From contig NC_081821.1 in NCBI RefSeq assembly GCF_030704535.1, positions 7,145,001 through 7,209,000 on the forward strand: DNA of 64,000 nucleotides, given 5' to 3'. The notes below the pieces were generated by a model. It was not told the origin of the DNA and did not search any database. It was given only the letters and a program-made list of their open reading frames with translations. Positions 12,401 to 25,090 of this stretch are shown here, piece after piece. Each line of letters starts with the position of its first letter. Position 1 is the stretch's first letter. The translations under genes were made by a program, and so were the position numbers. This DNA is from Vitis vinifera. Its lineage: Eukaryota > Streptophyta > Magnoliopsida > Vitales > Vitaceae.

Positions 12401-15400
12401 ATCTGCAATTAAAAGGTGGAAATGAAGAAAGATGAGTTTGGACATCGTGTAAAACCTGAAGGGTTTTTTATCCATTCATTGAAATAAATTTTAATTGAGT
12501 CTAGAAGGAAATTCAAGAGAGGATCCATTCATTTTAGGTGAAGGTTAGTTAATAAGCATTAATGAATTGAGAGGTCATCTGATGATGTTTACGTCCTAAC
12601 ACACGTGGAAAGTTATTTGGTGGGATTTGGTTTATTATAGACTTAGGCGAAGTTGCATCTATCAACTCTAAGTTGCCCAATTAAACTTTGGTTTGTAAGT
12701 CAAATCTCATCCATAATACTGAAAAGAAGAACAAATATGAAGAAGAAGACAAGGAGAAAGGGCAAACCCTTTAATTTGGTGGCCTGAGATCTTCCATAGG
12801 GCTTATTCTGGATCTGTAGAGTCACAAGTTGGGTACGGTTGGTGAGTAGCAAAAGGTTGAATCTTTCATAATCCCATCCCAAATAACAATCATTAATGTC
12901 TTCAAGTCCCTATCGGCATTTCTTTTCATTTATAAACACTTCCATGGTGATGATGCCCCATATCTTGACTGATGTAAGGATCCGTCTTATCTTTATTTTA
13001 TTTGTAACTGATAAAAATGTGAGTATGATTCATTTGATGTCGAGCTATATACATCAGTTAACTCCCACTGAATTATGATGATGAAGAAACTACTAATCAT
13101 CTTTTTCTAGATTACATGTATTGGTTCTCTTAATGTTACTATCAAAACCTAATTAATTTTTGTTTTCTTTTCTCGTTACAAGCCAATAAAGATCAAAGCT
13201 CACCATCCCTCAAACAACAATTACCATTGAATTGTGGATGACTTTTTTCTTTCAGATGATGTTTAGTGCATTTTAGGTAACAGGCTAGCTAGATAAATGA
13301 AAGTAGAGAACTGTGTAGCAACCATATATATATATATATATATTATCTGCTGTCATAAGAAATCAATAGTGAAGACAGTGACTGTTTTGATTCTGGAAAT
13401 GTTAATTGTTATATCAATCTTGCTTTCACATGGCACCTTTGAATCATAAAAAACTATAGAGCGACCAATTCAATCATTAAGCCCATTGAATGGTTAGACA
13501 AGTTGAGGGGTCAGCCGCCCAGATGCATGAAAATTCAGTTGATTTTACAACACAAACTATTTAGGATTTGCCACATGATCAATTCTTCTCCGCCATTTTA
13601 GCCTAAAAGCTAATGACCGTGACAATATAGAAGGCCTTTTTCTGTGCTTTGATATCCCAATGGCAGTTTACAGTTATTTGATCAGTTAGAAAAGAATGAT
13701 AGAATAAAGACAGTACAATATCACTTAAAAGTAAAATTAAGATGGTGCATCATAACCTGAAATAGCAATTTGAAAGAGTACCTACCAAGTCAAGAATTAA
13801 TACACCTTCTAGTTAGTACTATTTAGTACTTAGAATAACCATCAGAATCATTACTTGTTTGAAAATTGCTTCTTCAAGGCATTATATATGTAAGGATCAT
13901 TCACAGAAACTGTTGGACAAAGCCACCAAACATTCCACTTACAACCGATGATCGAGTATGTGGTTTTTGACAATAGGGTATGTGGTTTTCTCATGGTGTT
14001 GCCCTGCTCATTCCATCAAATTAGCATCCATCTATTTGGAGAAACTCCAAGCTCTTCATTAATTTCTAGCAATATATGGTACTTTCCTAAAATTACCTTT
14101 TGTCCACAAGTAGGTGCAACATTCATTTGATTAGAGAGTGATAATTTGTGATATATTCCTGACCCATGGCCAGGGCGTTATGTCCTTGTTCCTCTCACGT
14201 CCATTCTCCTGTTTTACAAGGTGACAGATCAATGCATATTTTCCTGATAGACCAAGCATTATGTGTTTGTCCCTTCCTTTCTTTTCATTTTGAGATACAG
14301 TACTGGGAGGGGCTTCTCAATGATCACTTGCTGTGCGGCCAATAATACTGAGGGATCAAATTTTAAAAATGGAAATGCCGTGGATGTGAAGTAATTGTTA
14401 GAGAGAAAAGATGTTTCTAAGACAGGTAGATTTACAAAATCCTCACGGCCAAAAACCCATCTTGTTTTTAATGCACATTTCGGCTGCATATGTCCATCAT
14501 AGTACGTCCCGGAATCTCCTGCCCTCTTGAATGTCTTTGAATGTTACATAGTCCATAAAAACCGCGTAAAATTATTTTCTCCACGCTTTTCATTACATTG
14601 CAAGAGCTGAAAAGCATCTCAGTGTGGCTGCAATGTGGTTGGTTTGTTATCGTTTGTCATTGATTTGATTTGAGAAGAGGGCGATGGACCTTAGTACATT
14701 GTGGGGAACCCTCTTCATTATTAGAATCTTAGGTAATTAGACAAGGGTTGTTGACACAGTTCCAAGGGCCATGGTGACCTAACTTTTAAGTATCAGTTTG
14801 GACCCACTCATGAAATTTAGAATAAGATCAATACAACTTTGCCCTATTCATTCTGTAACTGACCAATCCCTGTGGTCTCACCATAAATCTCAGTTTTCCC
14901 ATTATACTAGGGATGCCGTAATTGCGCGGCAATCACTGTCTATTTTCTTTCTTTCTTCCTTCCTTCCTTCCTTTCTGCTTGTTTTAAGCTAGTGACTTGG
15001 CGAGGCAGCTGGACCATCATTTCACAATACTGTTCTAGGGTTTGTATGTTTATGCAAGGACAAGGATCTTCTTCCATGCAGCTCCTTTTAGGTCCCTAAC
15101 TATTGTTAATCTGAGTGTGCCACGTAGATACATGGATCAGGGTGCTTTAGTCTTTCTTCTAATACAAAAGTGTAACTTGTGACTTAATTTCTTTTCTACT
15201 TTTTTGGGAATAATGGAAGTGCCACTCTATTCCATGGTGTGGGTGTGCTGTGCCAGGTAACAAAGCCGGGATGAAGATGCAATGGGGAGATACTTGCCCC
15301 TATTAATAATAAACCCAAAGGACCTGCAAAAAAGAAAAAAGAAAAAGAAAAAGAAAAAGGAAAACATATAAATATGGTAAATCATGGCTGCTTGTGGCCT

Positions 15401-15434
15401 CTTTCCTATTTGCTAGTGGTATGCCACTCAGCCA
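9421..15434. other. Six-kilobase intergenic region
   Basis: No gene supported on either strand. Minor landmarks are an AT microsatellite at 13324-13343 and a purine-rich AAGAAA tract near 15329-15361. The stretch near 10100-10500 is less AT-rich than its surroundings and could be transcribed non-coding sequence, but I see no domain or RNA structure that proves it. Confidence 0.5.
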
Positions 15435-15444
15435 TATATAAATA
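15435..15444 (+). promoter_or_regulatory. TATA box of the mini zinc finger gene
   Basis: A TATATAAATA string lies about 190 bp ahead of the MIF start codon. It is followed at 15451-15466 by CTAGGGTTAGGGTTAG, near the expected transcription start. Confidence 0.6.
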
Positions 15445-15630
15445 TACATGCTAGGGTTAGGGTTAGGCACCAACTCCCTCAAAGCTACCTTTTTCTTCAT
15501 TCTTTGCTCCATGCTAGCTTCTGGGTCTTGATCAGTGGACTGACTAAAAAAGCAAAAGGAAAAAACCCTCCTGTTTCTATAGGTTTGAAAGAACTCCGCG
15601 CACCGGGAGAAGAATTAGGGTTTTCAAAGC

Positions 15631-15897
15631 ATGAAGAAGCGCCAAATAGTTGTGAGAAGAGATCGATCAGAAAGAAGTTCCGATACTTCGTCTTCAACAT
15701 ACAGGAGCGTGCGCTACAGAGAGTGCCAAAAAAATCATGCAGCCAATATGGGCGGACATGCTGTGGATGGCTGCAGGGAGTTCATGGCAAGTGGAGTTGA
15801 GGGTACGAGTGCTGCTTTTACATGTGCTGCTTGTGGCTGCCACCGGAATTTCCACAGAAAGGAAGTGGACTCTGAGGTAGTTTGTGACTCTTCCTAG
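15631..15897 (+). CDS. Mini zinc finger protein (MIF family, ZF-HD type zinc finger)
   Basis: Protein of 88 aa from a single coding exon. It consists almost entirely of a ZF-HD dimerisation zinc finger: [20 protein letters not shown] at residues 29-48, then [11 protein letters not shown] at 65-75. The metal-ligand candidates are C32, H36, H43, C48, C65, C68, C70, H71 and H75. There is no homeodomain, and the length matches MIF1-MIF3 of Arabidopsis. MIF proteins bind ZF-HD transcription factors and block their DNA binding, linking to hormone responses and floral meristem control. The N-terminal basic stretch (KKR...RRDR) is typical. Which MIF it corresponds to is not decided by sequence alone; position next to an S1 MYB and a GASA gene points to MIF1. 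Confidence 0.95.
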   Translation: MKKRQIVVRRDRSERSSDTSSSTYRSVRYRECQKNHAANMGGHAVDGCREFMASGVEGTSAAFTCAACGCHRNFHRKEVDSEVVCDSS

Positions 15898-18800
15898 CCT
15901 AATTCCAATCATTGATAGCACATATAAGAAACATATATACGGAAAGCGGGATTATGTCTTTGAAAATTTGTGTAATGTTGTCTGTGATTGTTGTATTGAT
16001 CTTGTATCTCTGATCATCATCCACAAGCATAGCTCCTGTAATTTTTAGTTCATATATTGGGAATATAAACATCTGAGTACTAAGTTCTGCAAGAGAGATC
16101 AAGGATCAATCTATATTTTCATTTCCCCTTTCATTTTGTTTGAGAAATTTCATTTCTCTTTTCATCAGAACAAAATTATTGTAAATCAGTGTGCTACAAG
16201 GAGCTAAGGAAGATAGGGTTAAAAGTAATGCTATTATTATACTCTCCTCTACTACAACTATGTATTGACTATGGAGGAATGAAGGCCAAGAGAAGGAGAA
16301 ATCCCATCTCAGTTGCATGAATTTTAGATTGCAATAGCCATATGAATCAGGAAGACATATACACAAGTCCATTCCCTAATTAATTAAGCTGGAACCCTAA
16401 ATCTTTTCTGGCCAACTTATCTCATAATTGAGGTGTCTGGCTGATTTCTTCCACATTATGCTAGGTTAAACCACTGATAATACCTCTGATTAAGTACATG
16501 AATTATGCCTCAAGAGGACAACAGGAAATTAATTAAACATATAGATTTTGTTTCACAGCAGCAGCTTCTACTATTTTATTCTAAAAGGTGGCATATGCTT
16601 AAATAATTAGTCTCATTCACTACAATATGGCCAGTGAATGTTTCTGATTACAATGATATTTCAGTATGATACTCCTTGATTATAAAAGCTTGATTAGCTG
16701 TGAAGTCTTTCACCTTCGAAACCCCTGCTCAACTATACTTGTAGCTATACCTAACTGAACAAAGGGTGGTTGAATTCAGTTTCCATATAATTTTTCTGGG
16801 AAGCCAATCGAGGGTATGTGTGTTTCAAAATTTTATTCTTCCTTCCTTCTCTAGCATCCTCCTGATAAAGAGGGATTAATCTTTATTTCAATCATCAACT
16901 ATAAATTAAGGCCCACATATGTAATCATGCTTTCTCACCATAATCTTCTTTAGGGATTTACTTAAAAGTTGTCTAAGGCTTAAACTTGGAATTTCAACAT
17001 ATGCTGTAGGAGGTGACCCTCTTTGTCTTTTGGATGGTTAGTGGAATCTGTTAGAAGAGAACAAAGGAGAATAAAGGATATGAAAAACAGACAGTGTGTT
17101 AAATTAATCCAAGTGGAAACCTAACTTTATATCTTTTTCCTCGAGCATATCAAATGTCGTCTGGTCTTTTGGATTTTGTTTTACTCCCTTAGGGATTAAG
17201 GAACAATCAAAATCCAAGTGGTTGCCATAGCCATTAGCTAAATATAAATCATGATTAATGAGACTCACTTTCTTTGCTTCAGTGGAACATATGATCATCA
17301 AGATCAGTCATTTAAAAAACCCCCCAACTTAGAAAGCTTTGAGTGCAAGAGATTAAAGTAGAAGAAAACTAATTTCATAGATTGCATCTCTAAATTGGTA
17401 ATGTCTTCTTATTTATGTGGATGCTATTGATTATAGGATATAGGGCTCCATCAAAAGTAGTACTCCAAGGAACATTTGGTCTTTGCCTAAAACTACATCC
17501 AAATTTGATGTCTTGGACCCTATTCCTTGCGGCTTGATCTTGTCCAAATATTCCAGTGACCCACATCCTAATCCCACAAATTATTGATAAATTGTATGGC
17601 CTGCATGCCCAATCTGTAACTCTCTAGGCCAGATAAAGCAAATGTTGTCGATTAAGTGTGGCATTTTATGAACTCTATGCTCTCCATCGCTAACTGACGA
17701 TTAAACATTGTCTTCTTCTCATGTTTGTCGCCCTACTTCACATGTGTATTCAATCCAAGTGAGTGGTTATGGAATCTCATCAGTGCCTAAAAATACCCTA
17801 TACTTGCAGGGTGTAGGCACTATGGCTGATCACCATCCATTTCCATATTGGGGAGACGACCGACCGACTAGACTACAATAAAGCCTATGTCATATCAAGC
17901 CTTATCCTAGACTTTATCGTTATTATTTTAGGTCTTAAGAAAATTGAAGGAGCGGCATCCATGAATACTGTCTTCACTTCTCTCTCCTTGTTATGAAATT
18001 AATGTGATTGAAATTTATGCACCAAAGGCTATGCAAAGAGAGATCATCAGGTGGAAGAAGATGGTGCCGACCATGGCATTGGCAGCTAGCTCTTCAACAA
18101 TGACAACGAGAACCCAGAGAAAACCAAGGAGACAGCCAACATTAATTTGCATTACCTCCAATTCACAGCCTGGAAAGCTGAAATATGTTGGCAATCTTTT
18201 GCAGTTGATAGCAACATGTATTATATGGAGATCCCAGTGTGTACTACTTGTTTTGTAGGACACAGTCCAAGGATTGCTCATGGACTGGGCCAAGCCAGCA
18301 CACTGCACCAGCCCAATTAGAAACACACAGTTTTGACCTTTTCCATGAACAGCGTGTGAGCCCAAGCCCAGCAATGTCAGGGTTTTTCCCAAAGATATCC
18401 CCCTCCATGCTAGACATCAAAAGTATTTCTTAAGGCAAAATGTCTGAAATAGCATAACAAAATAATCATAGAAAATACAATAATTGAATGAAATCTTGCT
18501 GGGCCTAAGTTTAGGGCCCAATCTCAACTCCAACTGCAAGCTGGGTCTTGTGGTCTAAGATACCAGAGTGATCAATTTAACTTGAATCAAAAATTGAATT
18601 GACCTTTTAGTGATGGTAAACTCGAATCGAACTAAATCAAACTTCTTTAAAATCGTTTCGGTTTGATTTAAATGATCGATTGAATATAAATTAATTTAAA
18701 CCTTAAATCAAACTTCTTTTTAAAAATAATTAAATCTAGATAAATAAATAAAAAAGTTTAAAATGCATTGAAATTCTTAGTCCAAAATATAATGAATACA

Positions 18801-20341
18801 TTTAAAAATTAATTTGATTATAGTTTATTAATAATAAATTATTTTAACGAAGCTTACAAACTGAATAAATATCAAGTTGCTCGAATTTTATGTTTTGGAG
18901 ATAAGAAAATTAAAAACTAAACGGATAAAATCGACTTTAAAATTTTCAAACTAAACCTGACATTTATACTTATTGAAATGATTTTTTTTTATTTTCACTC
19001 ACTTTCTTTATCTTGAACCCAACCAATTAAGTTTAATTTTTCATGTGAGGTCGAGTTTTATTAATTTTAAATACCTAAAATGTCTTACATTTTCAAAAGT
19101 GAGATTAGGAAGAGGCTTTATTCAAAACAAAAAGGCTATGTCTAGATTTGGAATAAAACATTGATCAAATGTTCCAAATTGAGTCCAACACATAACGATG
19201 ATTATGTATCAATCAACTATGAATTCTAATTTAAAATTTAAAGTAAAATGACGGTTATTAGCTCATAAATAAAGTGGGTGAATGAAACAAGTGCAGAGGG
19301 AGAAAGGGTGGGCCTGGGCACATGACAAAAAACCGAACGTGGATAAGCCAATCCCCATGACATACATAGATAGACAAGAAGGGATGGTTTACAGCGCAAG
19401 CTGCGCACTCTTGTCGTTGAGATGCATCTTTCGGTCATGTGGTGAGTTCAGATGTGAGCACATGGTCGAACCCTAGTCCCCCACACCCTCCCCCAATAAT
19501 GAGTCAATGACAACCAACCTTTTCCACTCAGCCCTTATCCAATACACTGCTGGACTAGGGCTTTTGCGCTACACCTCCTCTGATATGTTGCCGTGCCTAG
19601 ATGGCTTCATTGTTGGTTGGGTTGATGGTGGATTTGTGCAGAGGTGGGTGTACTCATTTGGGGCATCAGAACCTTGTTCTTATCTTCAATATTTAATCAT
19701 TTCTCTCTGGGGGCTGGACGACAAGTGGGGATATTGGGTCATTACCACAGGCAGTGTGGACCTACACTCATAACTAACTCCCATGTTACTAGGCAGCAAT
19801 CCACCGGCAGCTTGTGAATTTGCTGAAACACCCTTTTGAACCTTTTCCCCTACATAGGTTTTTGGTGGAATGGTGGTCAAAATTTGCCATGATTCTCTGC
19901 ATTATTATCATTATTGTTATTATGCATTATGACGGTTAAATCAGAGGGAATTGAGTTTTAGTTCTTGGCTTCACATGTATCCAGGTTTGATCTCAAATAT
20001 AAGAGATGGGGCCTGTTTTTCTTGACCCACAGAAGAGATTTACCCCATGTTTTGGCTTGTCAACATTTGGAATGGAATATAAGTGATACAACAAGATAGA
20101 TGAATTGTATGGTGATGAAAAATTTCGGTTGAAAGAGAGAGGAGAAAGGCATACAAAGAAGATAGAAAAAGGCCGAAAAAGATGGCACACCATAGGACAT
20201 GGATGGTGAATGATTGGTGCCACAAAATAATTACATGGATCATTTATGTCATTTTCATGGGCGTTTAGGGAACATCACCCTCCCAATCCATGGATCACAG
20301 CTCGGTATATTAATCTCCCTGGCCACCCTCTCGAACTCAGC
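15898..20341. other. Intergenic region between MIF and GASA genes
   Basis: No supported gene. The part at about 18,570-18,980 is very AT-rich, with repeated TCGAATCGAA- and AAATCAAACTT-like phrases, and looks like a decayed repeat. The last 300 bp are the GASA promoter. Confidence 0.5.
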
Positions 20342-20349
20342 TATATATA
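20342..20349 (+). promoter_or_regulatory. TATA box of the GASA gene
   Basis: A TATATATA string lies 80 bp upstream of the start codon. This gives a short 5'UTR of about 50 nt that contains a pyrimidine-rich leader. Confidence 0.7.
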
Positions 20350-20429
20350 GCCCAACATTAGTAAGGGAATCCAAATCAAGCCCACACACTATCTCAGTAT
20401 TCAAGCCTCTCCCTCTCTCCATCTCCCCA

Positions 20430-21317
20430 ATGGCAAAGCTTGTCCCTCTTCTGCTTTTGGCACTCTTTTCCATTTCCATGGTTGCAACAAAGGTGAGTAC
20501 ACCCCTCCAAACAAGTACTATAAAATTTTGCCTCTACATTTTGGTGTCTACTTTGATAACAAATTCATTTTTTTTTTTTTTTTTTTGTGTGTAGGTCATG
20601 GCAAAAGAAGCCCAATACCATCTTGACAGTGTAAGTCATGGAGTGTTGATAAAAATGTGCATCATGCTTTGGGAAATTCACATTTGATCCTCTTATAACA
20701 CAACTTTTTATTTTCAGGGGTCGTATGGTCCAGGGAGTCTCAAGAGCAACCGTAAGTTCTACCACCTTTTCTCTTTGATCTTAATGCTAATTCTGCATAA
20801 CGGGTTCAACTTTTTTCTTGCTTGAATCTGTTGTGGCCATCATTACCAGTTTTTCAGCCAAGTTTGTAAAGGTGTCAAACTGAATTTTCCAACTTCTTAT
20901 TGAAAACCATCTAAGACTTCCCACCTGGCTGGATGTGAAAGTTCGATCCATTTCTCCCTAGTCAAAATTGTCTGGATAATGGATGATTTTTCAAAATATT
21001 TTGAAATAAGATTGTGGATGGTATTTCTTAAACAGACTAAAACTGTGTTTTTGAGCATTTGAACTCTTGATGGAACATAATAAATGGTGAATTCTGATGA
21101 TCATTTATGTTTTTTTCCCTGGGTTAAATGAGCAGAATGCCCATCACAATGCACGAGGAGATGTAGCAAGACGCAGTACCACAAACCATGCATGTTTTTC
21201 TGTCAAAAGTGCTGTGCCAAGTGCCTGTGTGTACCCCCTGGCTACTATGGGAATAAGGCAGTGTGCCCTTGCTACAACAACTGGAAGACCAAGGAGGGAG
21301 GACCCAAGTGCCCTTAG
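20430..21317 (+). CDS. GASA/snakin family cysteine-rich secreted peptide
   Basis: Predicted protein of 104 aa from four coding exons: 20430-20492, 20595-20630, 20718-20751 and 21136-21317, all with GT-AG borders. Exons 2 and 3 are only 36 and 34 nt. Residues 1 to about 25 form a signal peptide with a hydrophobic core (LVPLLLLALFSISMV). The C-terminal part carries the 12 conserved cysteines of the GASA domain, from NQCPSQCTRRC through CQKCCAKCLCVPPGYYGNK to the final GGPKCP, which is the family's usual ending. GASA proteins are secreted, gibberellin-responsive peptides affecting cell elongation, flowering, redox state or antimicrobial defence. It is closest in form to GASA4/GASA6-type members. 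The gene is easily missed because of its tiny internal exons. Confidence 0.95.
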
Positions 21318-22610
21318 ATCATTTCCCTCTCTGCTCTCTTAATGCCCATCCTTCTAATCTACTACAGATTTAGTACTGATGTCATTACAAAAGGAATCAT
21401 CATTTTCCCTAGAGGTGGATTTTAATCCATAGTTCCATCAGGTTTAGGCAGTTCTACATTCCTGGGAGATGAGCAGCATGACCGAATTTATTTCTTGTTA
21501 GGAGTATTATTCTATCAGTTTGCAATCTTATGTATGGCAAATCATATGAAATACTATCATGGTTTTTTTTTTCGGACTAGTTTTGATTGCTCTGTACGTA
21601 ACTGATAGAGTTGAGAGCTCCAATGTTTCAACACCCCTTTTCTTTTAGGCTTTGTTTGATTGACATGCATGGAACAGGAAATAAAAGCAGATACCCTTCT
21701 CATGCAAAGTTTTTTGGAATAATGAGAGCCCAGAAGCATAGCACATGCAGATCATGATAGAAAACAAAAATAAAGATGATTGAATTATTAGACCATAAGT
21801 TCTGAGGTAAGAAGGGTAGAGAATGACAAATTTTCAAACCCAGAATGATTTGAGAAGAAATCTGCTAATTGAAGGGAACTAAAGATGAAATTCCATTCAT
21901 TTGTCTGCAATAATCTGGATAAGACACTTGTTGGAGAAGAACACCAAGTAATGATGAAAGGGGGTAAAACTTTTTCAAGTACTCTGTTTTCTAGCAAAGC
22001 TTCAAATACTCTGTTTTCCCTCAAATTTCTCAGCCACCAAACGTACCATTTGGACATTCCATCCTGTTTCTTGAAACTCTTAGTTCAGCATAACGAGGTT
22101 TGGTATGAGAACCAAAAAACATCACTAATTACAGTAAAGAAAAGAGAAGAAAAATGAGGAAACAACCTGAATGATCATAAAAAGGAAAATTAAACTATGC
22201 CCAAAGAAGTAAACCATCATCCTTCCTCTCATTCTTACAAGACATACCGAGAAATTAGGAATCTTTTCATTTGGAATTTTTTTTGGTTGCAAATGGGATT
22301 TTAAGAAGTTGATCTGAAATGAGAGCAGAGTGTTGATACCAAGCCTTATTTGGGTCCAAACCCTGTGAACCCAATACAACTCAGATGGAGATATAATTGG
22401 AATCAAATATAAGAATATTCTTAGTTTCATGGTTATCCAACCATTGTCCATGCCAATTTGCAGTGGGGTCAGTGCTTTATACACAAATATCTTACACTAC
22501 TCAATCCATAGCTTCAGTTTTCTAGGCATTTTTTATTCCTGCTTTTCTGGTGAGACAATATACGGGAAGGGAATATATGGGAAGGGAAGATCCATGTATA
22601 TTCTTGCATT
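21318..22610. other. Intergenic, GASA 3' flank
   Basis: The first few hundred bases are probably GASA 3'UTR. After that I see no gene. A short duplication (CTCTGTTTTCTAGCAAAGCTTCAAATACTCTGTTTTC) covers about 21,980-22,019. Confidence 0.5.
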
Positions 22611-22826
22611 TCAGAGATAGATTCAAGACCGAGGTCAGTTTTTGAGAATCTCCTACTGGAGGAACTTGATCCACTGAATTTAACTGCTGCTGCCGATAAC
22701 AAGCAAACATCTGTCAAATCTGTGAAGGACAACACAGCATTCATGGATGCTTTTCTGGCATTCATCAATGAGTGGAACAATTTCAGGCCCATCAAACAAA
22801 AGAAACTGCAACGTACTTATTCCTGA
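22611..22826 (+). pseudogene. Unrecognised coding-like fragment
   Basis: A 71-codon open stretch ends at a TGA (22824-22826) and has protein-like composition, including the string ENLLLEELDPLNL and then DAFLAFINEWNNFRP. It has no initiator Met at its left edge and no clear exon partner. I do not recognise the family. It sits just upstream of transposon debris, so it may be an exon scrap of a host gene or part of a mobile element. Confidence 0.3.
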
Positions 22827-23039
22827 AAAGCCTCCACTCTCACATAATGAGCAAGTGGTGCCAAAGAAGTCAGTTGGGGTAGACAGTTTCTCACCCATGG
22901 ATACTGTTGAGAGAATGTAAAGACTTCCATTTCTACATATGCCTTCAAACCAGCTGTCGAAGACCTTACATTAAGTTGTAGGTTGCTCCACCATATGGTA
23001 GGGTATATATTCATTCCAAGGGCGGTGTACATGACGATG

Positions 23040-23330
23040 TTTCATTCCTTAAGGCATTTTTGGTTGACAGCATGCTAGAGGGGCGTGTAAGTAAATTTTT
23101 TGTTACAGTATCATTCAACAGATAAAGATCTGTTGTTAGAGTAAGACTGCACTTCTTCCCTGTGGAAGGTTTATTACTAAGGTTTTGAAAGCTTTTGGAG
23201 TGAACCTGAGGATGGAAACAGAGGTGTTATACATGACATTATATGATGCCTACAATAAGAGCACACTTGATTGTATGCACTATGAAGAATTACCGGATGG
23301 GTCAACGGTACTCGCATAAAAAGGCTAAGG
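23040..23330 (+). mobile_element. Remnant of a plant transposon-protein ORF
   Basis: Short stretches of translated sequence resemble the so-called putative plant transposon protein domain found in many plant elements. They are FLKAFLVDSMLEGR (about 23,043-23,084) and ITKVLKAFGVNL followed by YDAYNKSTLDCM (about 23,170-23,283). The copy is broken, with several breaks, and is treated as a fossil. The parent element class is not clear. The family call rests on recalled motif similarity only. Confidence 0.45.
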
Positions 23331-23689
23331 TAAGAAAAAGAAAGCATCACCTCCCGCGACAGCAATAGAGGAAGTGAATGAGGAGGTACCTCTAAGGGGA
23401 GGAGGAGCTTATAAAAAGGAGAGATACAGAGGCCTACAGACATGAACAGGAAAAGCTCAGAAAATTCTTATTGATGTTGTGTTTAAAAATACATCATGAA
23501 GGTTGAATTGGTGTTTTATAAAGAATTCTAGTGTATGGTAATTACAAAAGATATGTACAATGATTAAGCCTTTATTTGAGGTATACTTGTTGCACCAGAA
23601 TTTTCTTTGGAATGTTCTTCCTTATTTGGTGCTTCAGAATAATATCTTCTAGAATTATCTCTATCATGCCAAGAGTGGGCACACCAATC

Positions 23690-25090
23690 TTGGACTATAA
23701 TAAGAGCAATCCTTGGCGTGATAGGGGCTAGCATGCCGATCTATCTTATGTCCTTGATGCGTATTCCAAGAGTTGTTAGATTGAGGTTTGAGAAAATCCA
23801 AAGGGATTTCCTTTGGGGTGGGGGTGCGTTGGAGAAGAGGCCTCATCTTGTAAAGTGGGATGTGGTTCGCTCTCATAAAATGAAGGGTGGTTTGGGGATT
23901 AGAAATTTTTCTATCCTCAATAGGGCCCTGTTGTGTAAATGGAGTTGGCGCTTTGCGGTTGAAAGAAAGTCTTTTTGGAAGCTTATTATCAGTAGGAAGT
24001 ATGGGGAAGAAGGAGGGTGGATCTCTCGTGAGGTTAGGGAAGGCTATGGGGTGGGGTTGTGGAAGGAAATTAGAAAGGAAGGCATTCTGATGTTTAAAAA
24101 CGTTTCCTTCACTGTAGGGGATGGTAGAAGAGTGAAATTTTGGAAGGACATTTGGTGTGGAAACATTCCCCTTTGTGAGGTTTTTCCTTCTTTGTTTGTC
24201 TTTGCAGTCTCTCAAGATGCGTGGGTAGCGGATTGTTGGGATTCTATGGGGGATGGTATCCTTGTTTCTCTAGGCCATTTAATGATTGGGAGATGGAGGT
24301 GGTGGCTAGTCTCATTTCGTTCCTTCAAGGAAAGAGGCTTATTGTTGGGATGGAGGATAAAGTGTTGTGGAATGCTTCTAAGAATGGGATTTTCTCTGTA
24401 AAATCCCTTTACAATACTCTTGATTCTAGTGGTGCAATCTCGTTTCCTTGGAGAATCATATGGAGCCCTTGCGTGCCTACTAGGGTGGGTTTTTTTGCTT
24501 GGGAAGCTTCTTGGGGGAAGGTGCTAACCCAAGATCAACTCAAAATGAGGGGCTAGATTATAGCAAACAGGTGCTTCTTGTGTTGTGATGATGAGGAGAC
24601 AATAAACCACATCCTTATTCATTGCCCCAAGGCGAGGGTGTTGTGGAATCTTGCGTTTTCGTTGTTTGGGGTTAATTGGGTCCTTCCGCTTATGGTTAGA
24701 GACACTCTCCTTAGTTGGTCCGCTTCCTTTGTGGACAAGAAGCGTGGAAAGACTTGGCGGGCAGCTCCCCTTTGTTTATTTTGGTCAATTTGGAAAGAAA
24801 GAAATATGATAGTTTTTTATAATGAGGCTTTGTCGATCCAAAGATTGAAAAACTCCTTCGTTTGTAATCTTTTCTCTTGGTCTAAGACTTGTTTAGATGG
24901 AGAACTCCGCTCCTTAATTAATTTTGTTGATTGGTTGGGTTCTAACTGAGGGTTGGTGAGTGTATGCTTCCTTGTATTTTTTGTTGTGGGGCTTCTCGTG
25001 TATACTCCTTGTATGCTTCGGGTTGCCTTCTTGCTCCCTTCTTTTAATAAATTATCTGTGTTTATCTATAAAAAAAAAAAAAAAAAAAAA
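23690..25090 (+). mobile_element. 5'-truncated LINE (L1-type non-LTR retrotransposon)
   Basis: Only the 3' end of the second ORF survives. Reading begins in the late reverse-transcriptase region (MPIYLMSLMRIPRVV, FEKIQRDFLWGG, about 23,732-23,820). It continues through the conserved LWKEIRKEG and VKFWKDIWCG stretches to the zf-RVT zinc knuckle (CFLCC...HILIHCPKARVLW, about 24,570-24,650) and the terminal LFWSIWKERN block. The ORF is interrupted by a frame change near 24,220-24,250 and an in-frame TAG at 24554-24556. The element ends in TTTATCTATA plus a pure A tail (25070-25090). This is the classic dead-on-arrival structure of target-primed reverse transcription. GGACTA flanks both ends (about 23,693 and 25,091) and may be a short target-site duplication. 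Confidence 0.9.

Noticed and set aside
23664-24215. 183-codon open frame on the minus strand
   Set aside because: It is the antisense of the LINE reverse-transcriptase end.
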